NCBI GenBank assembly: GCA_019243975.1
Contig: JAFATL010000369.1
Location: 1-6,202, forward strand
DNA length: 6,202 bases
Source: Actinomycetota bacterium
Lineage (GTDB): Bacteria > Actinomycetota > Acidimicrobiia > Acidimicrobiales > JAFATL01
Reading direction: 5' to 3'
In this document: piece after piece, positions 1 to 5,335 of the stretch
Numbering within the stretch: the first letter of the stretch is position 1
Layout: the number at the start of each line of letters is the position of its first letter
Program-made: the position numbers and the translations under genes
The notes under the pieces: model-generated
Told to the model about the DNA's origin: nothing
Database searches by the model: none
The model's input: the letters and a program-made list of their open reading frames with translations, nothing else

Positions 1-1287
1 CTGCCGACCGAGATCGACGTGGTCGAGCGGCGCATCCGCCAGCTCGAGATCGAGCGCGTCGCCTTGGCCAAGGAGACCGACGACGCCAGCCGCGATCGCC
101 TGGCCAAGCTCGACGAGGAGCTGGCCAACCTGCGCGAGCAGACCGACGGCATGAAGGCCCACTGGCAGGCCGAGAAGGAGGCCATCGACCGCATCCGCAC
201 GCTCAAGGAGGAGCTCGAGGCCAAGCGCAACGCCGTCGAGCGGGAGCAGGACCTCGAGCGGGCGGCCGAGATCCGCTACGGCCAGATCCCCGAGCTCGAG
301 CAGCAGGTCGAGGAGGCCACCGCCCACCTGGCCGAGCTGCAGGCCACCCAGAAGATGCTGAAGGAAGAGGTCGACGACGAAGACGTCGCCGAGGTCGTCA
401 GCCGGTGGACGGGCGTGCCCGTGAGCCGACTGCTCGAGGGCGAGGTGGCCAAGCTCATCCGCATGGAGGAGGTCCTCCACGAGCGGGTGGTGGGCCAGGA
501 CGACGCGGTGGCGGCCGTGGCCAACGCCATCCGGCGCAGCCGGGCCGGCCTCTCCGACCCGCACCGGCCCATCGGGTCGTTCATGTTCCTCGGCCCTACG
601 GGTGTCGGGAAGACGGAGCTGGCCCGCACGCTGGCCGACTTCCTGTTCGACGACGAGCGGGCGATGGTGCGCATCGACATGAGTGAGTACATGGAGAAGC
701 ACTCCGTGTCCCGGCTCATCGGCGCGCCCCCCGGCTATGTGGGCTACGACGAGGGCGGCCAGCTGAGCGAGGCCGTGCGCCGGCGCCCGTACTCCGTCGT
801 GTTGCTCGACGAGATCGAGAAGGCGCACCCCGACGTCTTCAACGTCCTCCTGCAGGTGCTCGACGACGGCCGCCTCACCGACGGCCAGGGCCGCACCGTC
901 GACTTCACCAACACGGTGCTGATCATGACGTCGAACTACCCGGGCGACGTGCGCGAGCACTTCAAGCCCGAGTTCATCAACCGCATCGACGAGATCGTGC
1001 GCTTCCGCACCCTCACCCAGGACGACATCGCGGTGATCGTCGACATCCAGCTGCGTTCGCTGCGGGGCCGCCTGGCCGAGCGCCGGCTCGAGCTGGAGGT
1101 CACGCCCGAGGCGCACGCCTGGCTGGCGGCCAAGGGCTACGACCCGGCCTACGGGGCGCGACCCCTCAAGCGGCTCATCCAGCGCGAGATCAGCGATCCG
1201 CTGGCGCTGGCGCTGCTCGAGGGCCGCTACACCGAAGGTTCGACGGTGACGGTGGATGTCGCCGGCGACGACCTGGTCCTCAAGTAG
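1..1287 (+). CDS. clpB: ATP-dependent disaggregase chaperone ClpB, C-terminal part (5' end outside window)
   Basis: ClpB is a cytoplasmic hexameric AAA+ chaperone that threads aggregated proteins through its pore and works with DnaK. The reading frame is open from base 1, giving 428 residues; the N-domain and first ATPase domain lie upstream of the window. Residues 1 to about 130 are the charged coiled-coil middle domain typical of ClpB (ERRIRQLEIER near the start). The second ATPase domain follows. It has Walker A GPTGVGKT (residues 198-205, bases 592-615), pore loop GYVGY (245-249), Walker B VVLLDE (266-271), sensor 1 TSN (bases 928-936), an arginine-finger candidate in FINRIDE (R328) and sensor 2 GARPLKR (R387). 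The middle domain, together with the absence of a ClpP-binding IGF loop in the visible part, favours ClpB over ClpC or ClpA. One oddity is that the segment between TSN and FKPEF is only eight residues, shorter than in the ClpB proteins I remember. Any heat-shock promoter would be upstream and is not visible. Confidence 0.97.
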   Translation: MPTEIDVVERRIRQLEIERVALAKETDDASRDRLAKLDEELANLREQTDGMKAHWQAEKEAIDRIRTLKEELEAKRNAVEREQDLERAAEIRYGQIPELEQQVEEATAHLAELQATQKMLKEEVDDEDVAEVVSRWTGVPVSRLLEGEVAKLIRMEEVLHERVVGQDDAVAAVANAIRRSRAGLSDPHRPIGSFMFLGPTGVGKTELARTLADFLFDDERAMVRIDMSEYMEKHSVSRLIGAPPGYVGYDEGGQLSEAVRRRPYSVVLLDEIEKAHPDVFNVLLQVLDDGRLTDGQGRTVDFTNTVLIMTSNYPGDVREHFKPEFINRIDEIVRFRTLTQDDIAVIVDIQLRSLRGRLAERRLELEVTPEAHAWLAAKGYDPAYGARPLKRLIQREISDPLALALLEGRYTEGSTVTVDVAGDDLVLK

Positions 1288-1294
1288 TCCTCTC

Positions 1295-1322
1295 GAGCGC
1301 CACGCGCGGCGGTGTGACGCTC
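1295..1322 (+). terminator. Weak candidate hairpin after clpB
   Basis: GAGCG (1295-1299) can pair with CGCTC (1318-1322), and the inner CAC (1301-1303) can pair with GTG (1312-1314). The internal loop is asymmetric and the apical loop is eight bases. It starts eight bases after the clpB stop codon, which is the right place for a terminator. There is no T-run, and short GC inverted repeats arise easily by chance in this DNA, so the call is tentative. Confidence 0.3.
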
Positions 1323-1329
1323 GGCATCG

Positions 1330-1358
1330 TTGACAGTTGCTGGATCGCGGGGTAGGCC
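1330..1358 (+). promoter_or_regulatory. Predicted promoter for the repeat-protein gene
   Basis: A perfect consensus -35 hexamer TTGACA lies at 1330-1335. After 17 bases comes TAGGCC at 1353-1358, which keeps only the conserved first TA of a -10 box. The spacing is ideal for a housekeeping sigma factor. Transcription would start near 1365, leaving a leader of about 37 bases that carries the ribosome binding site at 1390-1397. The -35 box is strong and the -10 box is poor, so the element may be weak or helped by an activator. Confidence 0.5.
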
Positions 1359-1389
1359 GTGGTTCCCAGCCGGCGGGAGCAGGCGGACA

Positions 1390-1397
1390 GAAAGGGG
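1390..1397 (+). promoter_or_regulatory. Ribosome binding site deciding the ATG start at 1402
   Basis: The purine run GAAAGGGG ends four bases before the ATG at 1402. It supports that start over the in-frame TTG at 1330, which overlaps the -35 box and would place 24 extra non-hydrophobic residues in front of the signal peptide. Confidence 0.6.
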
Positions 1398-1401
1398 CCA
1401 T

Positions 1402-2670
1402 ATGGGGAGAGCGGCAGCCGCCCAAGACAGGGGGCGGGCTTTTGTCGTCTTCGCACTCGGGTTCATGCTCGTCGTGGCTGCGGCCATGGCGCTGGCGACG
1501 GGCGTAGCCCATGCCGCCGGCTTCACGATCATCGACCAGACCACGAGGACGACCAACAACGGCCAGGCCACGTCGCAGAGCGGCGGCAACACGGCCAAGG
1601 GCAACAACAGTGACAACGCGGTTGTCGGAGACCAGGTGGCCAATTCCGGTGCCACCGGGGCCAACAGCTCGTCGGTAGCCACCAACTCGGGGGCCACGAC
1701 GAACAACTCCGACGGCACCGCCAACATCAGCACCGGTAACGCCACTTCGTCCGGCACCACCTCGTCGACCACGACGTCGAGCTCCGCCGATACCACCGGC
1801 GGGCCCGCAGGGTTCGTGATCGCCACCCAGTCGAACAACACCGACAACGTGGGCCGGGCCACGGCGGCCACCGGGAACAACGACGCCAAGGGCAACAACT
1901 CGTTCAACACCGCGGTTGGCGACCAGGTCGCCGACGCGGGTGGTGTGGGCGCCGCCAGCCGCTCCGTCGCAACCAACGACGGCGGCGTGACGAACCGGTC
2001 GGATGGCCGGGCCGACATCAGCACGGGCGAGGCCAAGGCGGGAGGAGTCAACGCAACCACGCAGTCGAGCCAGACGGCGACGGGCGACGCGGCCAAGAAC
2101 GGCTTCGCGATCGTCGACTCCACGTCTCGCGTCAACAACGTCGGCCACGCAACCGCGGAGACCGGCGGCAACTTCGGCATCGGCAACAACTCGTTCAATC
2201 GCACGGTCAACGATCCGCGTGCATTCGCGGGGGCGACCGGCCCGAACGGGCAGTCGATTGCCACCAACACCGGAACCGTCTCGAACAACTCGAACGGCAC
2301 GTCCGACATCGCCACCGGTAATGCCACGGCCACCGGGACCAAGGCGGCGACGACGACCACGCAGTCGTTGGACCTCAGCGGTTCGTCGAGCAACTCGTTT
2401 GCGCTCGCCGACCAGAACGCGCCGACGAACAACATCGGCCGCGCCCTGGGTCGCTCGGGTATCAACTTCGGGACAGGCAACAACACGCTCAACACCGCCC
2501 TCGCCTCACGCCGCGCCTTCCCCGGCGGCGTCGGCAACAACAGCCAGTCTGTTGGCACCAACTCGGGCGGTGTGTCGAACCAGTCGGACGGCATCAGCCG
2601 CATCCTCACGGGCGACGCCAACTCCACGGGTACCGACACGAGCACCACGGTGAAGCAGCTGGCTGCCTAA
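1402..2670 (+). CDS. Exported protein of four tandem ~97-residue Asn/Thr/Ser/Gly-rich repeats, function unknown
   Basis: I do not recognise this 422-residue protein as a named family. Residues 1-38 form a classic signal peptide: a basic start (RGR), a long hydrophobic core and an AHA cleavage motif at residues 36-38. The rest consists of four tandem repeats starting at residues 40, 137, 234 and 332 (97, 97, 98 and 91 residues). Each opens with [GS]F-x-[IL], then NN-x-G-x-A, then GNN[ST]-x-N, then [AG]TN-x-G, then [ND]-x-SDG or a close variant, then I-x-TG-x-A, and ends in a Ser/Thr-rich stretch. The mature part has no Cys, Trp, Tyr or Met. There is no C-terminal membrane helix and no LPxTG sorting signal, so the protein is probably released or held on the surface non-covalently. 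The composition and regular turns suggest a beta-solenoid or fibre-like fold, as in some adhesins and curlin-like proteins; this is inference. A promoter and a perfect hairpin bracket the gene as a single transcription unit. The ATG at 1402 is chosen for its ribosome binding site and signal peptide. Confidence 0.85.
   Translation: MGRAAAAQDRGRAFVVFALGFMLVVAAAMALATGVAHAAGFTIIDQTTRTTNNGQATSQSGGNTAKGNNSDNAVVGDQVANSGATGANSSSVATNSGATTNNSDGTANISTGNATSSGTTSSTTTSSSADTTGGPAGFVIATQSNNTDNVGRATAATGNNDAKGNNSFNTAVGDQVADAGGVGAASRSVATNDGGVTNRSDGRADISTGEAKAGGVNATTQSSQTATGDAAKNGFAIVDSTSRVNNVGHATAETGGNFGIGNNSFNRTVNDPRAFAGATGPNGQSIATNTGTVSNNSNGTSDIATGNATATGTKAATTTTQSLDLSGSSSNSFALADQNAPTNNIGRALGRSGINFGTGNNTLNTALASRRAFPGGVGNNSQSVGTNSGGVSNQSDGISRILTGDANSTGTDTSTTVKQLAA
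1519..1809 (+). repeat. Repeat unit 1 of the exported repeat protein (97 codons)
   Basis: This is the first unit, starting GFTIIDQ directly after the signal-peptide cleavage site. It carries AKGNNS, VGDQVA, SVATNSG, NNSDGTANISTGNA and a long Ser/Thr tail (1744-1800). It shares AKGNNS and VGDQVA with unit 2. Confidence 0.85.
1810..2100 (+). repeat. Repeat unit 2 of the exported repeat protein (97 codons)
   Basis: This unit starts GFVIATQ exactly 291 bases after unit 1. AKGNNSFN, VGDQVAD, SVATNDG and RSDGRADISTG align without gaps to unit 1. The DNA around 1885-1930 is also close to 1594-1639, so the duplication is still visible at nucleotide level. Confidence 0.85.
2101..2394 (+). repeat. Repeat unit 3 of the exported repeat protein (98 codons)
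   Basis: This unit starts GFAIVDS, 291 bases after unit 2, and has one extra codon. It carries NFGIGNNSFN, SIATNTG and NNSNGTSDIATGNA. The VGDQVA of units 1 and 2 is replaced by VNDPRAF, which resembles unit 4. Confidence 0.85.
2395..2667 (+). repeat. Repeat unit 4 of the exported repeat protein (91 codons, C-terminal)
   Basis: This last and most divergent unit starts SFALADQ and carries NFGTGNNTLN, SRRAFPGG, SVGTNSGG and NQSDGISRILTGDA. It lacks most of the Ser/Thr tail and ends with VKQLAA before the TAA stop. It is more basic than units 1 and 2. Confidence 0.8.
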
Positions 2671-2690
2671 CAGCGCCGGCGAGAAATTGT

Positions 2691-2723
2691 GAAAGAGGGA
2701 GGGCAGCCAGCCCTCCCTCTTTC
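2691..2723 (+). terminator. Perfect 14-bp hairpin terminating the repeat-protein gene
   Basis: GAAAGAGGGAGGGC (2691-2704) is the exact reverse complement of GCCCTCCCTCTTTC (2710-2723), with a five-base loop AGCCA. It starts 21 bases after the TAA stop. There is no T-run after the stem apart from the TTT inside the 3' arm, so it is an atypical, stem-dominated terminator of a kind common in high-GC Gram-positives. It could equally protect the mRNA 3' end. Confidence 0.75.
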
Positions 2724-2765
2724 GCGTGATGTGTCCAGGTCACCAATCGCGTCCAAAGTGGAGGC

Positions 2766-4004
2766 GTGACTTCCCCGACCGCCGCGGCCCGCTGGACCGT
2801 GCCCGCGCTGGCGCTGGTGATCGCCGCCCTGCTCGTCACCGGCTCCACGGCGGCGATCGTCCATGAGGACAAGGGCGAGAGCGCCGGTGTCTCCGCGAGC
2901 ACCACGACCTCGACGTCGTCCACGACCACCACCGCCCCCCCGCCCAGCACGGTGCCGCCCACGTCGGGCATCCAGCAGCTCGTCGACCAGCTGGAGGCGT
3001 TCGTGGCCACGACCCGGGGGTTGCCGTTCTCGAAGCCGGTGCCGGTGACCCTGCTGGCGTCGACGGCGTTCCAGCAGCGCTTGGCGGCCGTGAATTCCGA
3101 GGGCGAGAACCCGGCCGACGCCACCAAGGCGGAGAAGGTGCTACGGGCGCTCGGGCTCCTCGACAAGGGCGTGTCGCTCGACAAGGCGGAGAAGGGCCTG
3201 CTCGGCGACGCGGTGGCCGGCTTCTACGACCCCAAGCGCAAGGAGCTCGTCGTGCGCGGCGCCGACCCCTCGTCGCCGTACGTGCGCACCGTGCTGGCCC
3301 ATGAGCTGACCCACGCCGACCAGGACGAGCACTTCGGGATCGACCGGCCCGCCATCGACAAGCGGGACGACGAGGCGTCGCAGGCGTTCTCGGCGCTGGT
3401 CGAGGGCGACGCGGTGCGGATCCAGCAGGCGTACCAGAGCTCGCTGCCGGCCAAGGACCGGGCCAAGGCGCAGCAGGAGGAGTCGGCCCAGGCCGGGACC
3501 ATCGACCCGAATGTGCCGCCGGTGCTGCTCGACACGCTGAGCTTCCCGTACACGTTCGGGGTGGAGTTCGTGAAGGCGGTCGTCAGGGCCGGCGGCCAGG
3601 CCCGGCTCGACGCTGCCTTCGTCAACCCGCCCACCACGAGCGAGCAGATCCTCCATCCGGAGAAGTTCCTCGCCGGTGAGGGGCCCAAGACCGTGGCCGA
3701 CCCGCCGGCCGACGGTAAGGTCATCGACCACGGCGTGGTCGGGGAGTTCGGCCTGTTGCTGATGTTCCTCGACACCAAGCGGCCGTTGCCCCAGTCGGTT
3801 GCGGCCCGGGCGTCGGATGGCTGGGGCGGTGACCGGTACGTGGCGTGGGACAGCGGCGACAAGACCTGCCTGCGGGCCAACTTCGTCATGGACACGCCGT
3901 CGGACACCGATCAGCTGGTGTCGGCGCTCAAGGACTGGGCCAGCCGCCAGCCCGCGGCCACGGTCAGCGGGACCAACCCGATCGTCCTCACCACCTGCAA
4001 TTAG
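2766..4004 (+). CDS. Predicted membrane-anchored or secreted zinc metallopeptidase (HELTH motif)
   Basis: This 412-residue protein starts with a short basic segment (RW at residues 9-10) and a hydrophobic segment (about 11-31) that is either a signal peptide or an N-terminal anchor. A Ser/Thr/Pro-rich linker (about 42-66) follows, then an extracytoplasmic domain. HELTH at 179-183 (bases 3300-3314) is the HExxH zinc site: H179 and H183 are ligands and E180 is the catalytic base. The third ligand is probably E213 in ALVEGDA, as in gluzincin-type EG-x-A motifs; E203 is an alternative. Downstream are TSEQILHP (about 291-298) and GWGGDRY (352-358), which I recall from similar uncharacterised exported proteins. 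C368 and C411 are the only cysteines and could form a disulfide, consistent with export. The substrate is unknown. The GTG at 2766 is the first possible start after an in-frame stop at 2727. GGAGG lies only one base before it, closer than usual, so a start at the GTG at 2799 cannot be excluded, although it would remove the basic residues before the hydrophobic segment. Confidence 0.85.
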   Translation: MTSPTAAARWTVPALALVIAALLVTGSTAAIVHEDKGESAGVSASTTTSTSSTTTTAPPPSTVPPTSGIQQLVDQLEAFVATTRGLPFSKPVPVTLLASTAFQQRLAAVNSEGENPADATKAEKVLRALGLLDKGVSLDKAEKGLLGDAVAGFYDPKRKELVVRGADPSSPYVRTVLAHELTHADQDEHFGIDRPAIDKRDDEASQAFSALVEGDAVRIQQAYQSSLPAKDRAKAQQEESAQAGTIDPNVPPVLLDTLSFPYTFGVEFVKAVVRAGGQARLDAAFVNPPTTSEQILHPEKFLAGEGPKTVADPPADGKVIDHGVVGEFGLLLMFLDTKRPLPQSVAARASDGWGGDRYVAWDSGDKTCLRANFVMDTPSDTDQLVSALKDWASRQPAATVSGTNPIVLTTCN

Positions 4005-4012
4005 GTGGTTTT
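3990..4012 (+). terminator. Intrinsic terminator overlapping the peptidase stop codon
   Basis: ACCACCT (3990-3996) pairs perfectly with AGGTGGT (4003-4009) around a six-base loop GCAATT. The T-run TTTT at 4009-4012 follows directly. The 5' arm lies in the last codons of the peptidase gene, and the TAG stop (4002-4004) spans the loop and the 3' arm. The stem is short, but its shape is that of a factor-independent terminator, and it separates the peptidase gene from purA. Confidence 0.55.
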
Positions 4013-4040
4013 CCCGAGGGGGCGGGTCAGGGCGGTCGGC

Positions 4041-4046
4041 TAGGAT
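4041..4046 (+). promoter_or_regulatory. Candidate -10 box (TAGGAT) for a leaderless or near-leaderless purA mRNA
   Basis: TAGGAT fits the actinobacterial TAnnnT -10 pattern and ends eight bases before the purA GTG. Transcription would therefore begin at about 4053-4055, at or next to the start codon. No convincing -35 box lies 17 bases upstream (GGGGGC there). The same bases include AGGA, which could instead act as a weak ribosome binding site nine bases from the GTG. The sequence alone cannot decide between the two readings. Confidence 0.45.
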
Positions 4047-4054
4047 CTCAACAC

Positions 4055-5329
4055 GTGCCGGCAACGGTCGTGGTGGGAACTCAGTGGGGCGACGAGGGCA
4101 AGGGGAAGTTCACCGACCTCATCGCCAAGGAGATGCACCTCGTGGTCCGCTACCAGGGCGGCCACAACGCCGGGCACACGCTCGTCGTCGACGGTGAGAC
4201 GTTCGCGCTCCAGCTGATCCCGAGCGGTGTGCTCTACGGGCACATCACACCGATCATCGGCAACGGCGTGGTGGTCGACCCCAAGGTGCTGCTCGAGGAG
4301 GTCGACACCCTCGAGCGCCGGGGCGTCGACTGCAGCCGCCTGAAGGTGAGCGGCAACGCGCACCTGATCATGCCGTACCACCAGGAGCTCGACGCCATCA
4401 CCGAGCGGTTCCTCGGCAAGAACCGCCTCGGCACGACCAAGCGCGGCATCGGGCCCGCCTACGCCGACAAGGCCACGCGCATCGGGCTGCGGGTGCAGGA
4501 CCTCCTCGACCCCAAGATCTTCCGCGAGAAGCTCGAGGTGGTCCTCAAGGAGAAGAACCAGGTCCTGGCCAAGGTCTACAACCGCCTGCCGCAGTCGGCC
4601 GACGACATCGCGCAGCGCTACCTCGACGAGTACGCCCCCCGCATCGCCCCGATGATCGCCGACACCGTCGAGCTGGTGCACGAGGCGCTGGCGGCCGGCC
4701 AGCACGTGCTGCTGGAGGGCGCCCAGGCCACGTTCCTCGACCTCGACCACGGCACGTATCCGTTCGTCACCTCGTCGAACCCGGTCGCGGGCGGTGCGTG
4801 TGTGGGCACCGGCATCGGGCCCCTGCACATCGACCGCGTCGTCGGCATCGCCAAGGCCTACGTCACCCGCGTCGGCGCCGGCCCGTTCCCGACCGAGCTC
4901 GACGGCGAGGTGGCCGACCTGCTGGTCGACCGGGGGCACGAGTTCGGCACCAACACGGGCCGGCGGCGCCGGCCCGGGTGGTTCGACGCGGTGATGATGC
5001 GCCAAGCCGTGCGCCTCAACTCGCTGAGCGAGATCGCCCTCACCAAGCTCGACGTCCTCGACACGCTGCCGTCGCTCAAGGTGTGCGTGGCCTACGAGGT
5101 CGACGGTGTCCGATACGACCACGTGCCGTACCACCAGTCGGTGCTGCACAAGGTCACGCCCGTCTACGAGGAGCTCCCGGGCTGGCAGACCGATCTCACC
5201 GGCGCCACCCTGCGCGCCGACCTCCCCCGTCAAGCCCAGGACTACATCGACTTCCTCTCCGCCCAGGCGGGCGTGCCCGTCAGCCTCATCGGCGTCGGCC
5301 CCGGCCGCGAGCAGTTCGTGCATGCGTAG
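4055..5329 (+). CDS. purA: Adenylosuccinate synthetase PurA
   Basis: PurA uses GTP to join IMP and aspartate into adenylosuccinate, the first committed step from IMP to AMP in the cytoplasm; it usually acts as a dimer. The 424-residue product matches the usual bacterial length of about 425-432. The GTP-binding loop GTQWGDEGKGK (residues 8-18) contains the catalytic D13, and HNAGHT (37-42) contains the catalytic H41; both positions match E. coli numbering. Further signatures are GTTKRGIGPAYADK (126-139), the EGAQATFLDLDHGTYPF region (221-237), GAGPFPTEL (274-282), TGRRRRPGWFDA (301-312), the guanine-binding TKLD (330-333) and a C-terminal GVGPGREQ (413-420). All key residues I can name are present. 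The GTG at 4055 is chosen because it gives the standard family N-terminus (PATVVVGTQWG). The frame stays open 70 codons further upstream, but that part overlaps the peptidase gene and does not resemble PurA. purD follows after six bases, so the two genes are probably co-transcribed. Confidence 0.98.
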   Translation: MPATVVVGTQWGDEGKGKFTDLIAKEMHLVVRYQGGHNAGHTLVVDGETFALQLIPSGVLYGHITPIIGNGVVVDPKVLLEEVDTLERRGVDCSRLKVSGNAHLIMPYHQELDAITERFLGKNRLGTTKRGIGPAYADKATRIGLRVQDLLDPKIFREKLEVVLKEKNQVLAKVYNRLPQSADDIAQRYLDEYAPRIAPMIADTVELVHEALAAGQHVLLEGAQATFLDLDHGTYPFVTSSNPVAGGACVGTGIGPLHIDRVVGIAKAYVTRVGAGPFPTELDGEVADLLVDRGHEFGTNTGRRRRPGWFDAVMMRQAVRLNSLSEIALTKLDVLDTLPSLKVCVAYEVDGVRYDHVPYHQSVLHKVTPVYEELPGWQTDLTGATLRADLPRQAQDYIDFLSAQAGVPVSLIGVGPGREQFVHA

Positions 5330-5335
5330 CCCCGC

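Noticed and set aside
1330..1401. TTG start 24 codons upstream of the repeat-protein ATG
   Set aside because: The TTG is part of a consensus -35 box, has no ribosome binding site of its own, and would bury the signal peptide behind a basic, Gly-rich extension.
1227..2648. 473-codon open frame on the minus strand opposite the repeat-protein gene
   Set aside because: It is open because the sense strand repeats the same codon patterns and GC-rich DNA has few stops. The product is a low-complexity Val/Ala/Pro/Leu mix with no recognisable domain, while the sense frame has a signal peptide, regular repeats and expression signals.
1519..2667. CRISPR-like or short-spacer repeat array
   Set aside because: The period is about 291 bases, a multiple of three, with conservation mainly at protein level; there are no short identical repeats separated by unique spacers.
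3845..4054. Upstream extension of the purA frame by 70 codons
   Set aside because: It overlaps the peptidase gene in another frame, has no resemblance to PurA, and the GTG at 4055 gives the standard family N-terminus.
3141..4064. 307-codon open frame on the minus strand opposite the peptidase gene
   Set aside because: It has the composition of a GC-rich shadow frame, and the sense strand carries the HELTH metallopeptidase.
4956..4976. Inverted repeat with 9-bp arms inside purA
   Set aside because: The arms fall on the codons for the conserved TGRRRRPG motif, whose GC-rich codons give such a palindrome by themselves.
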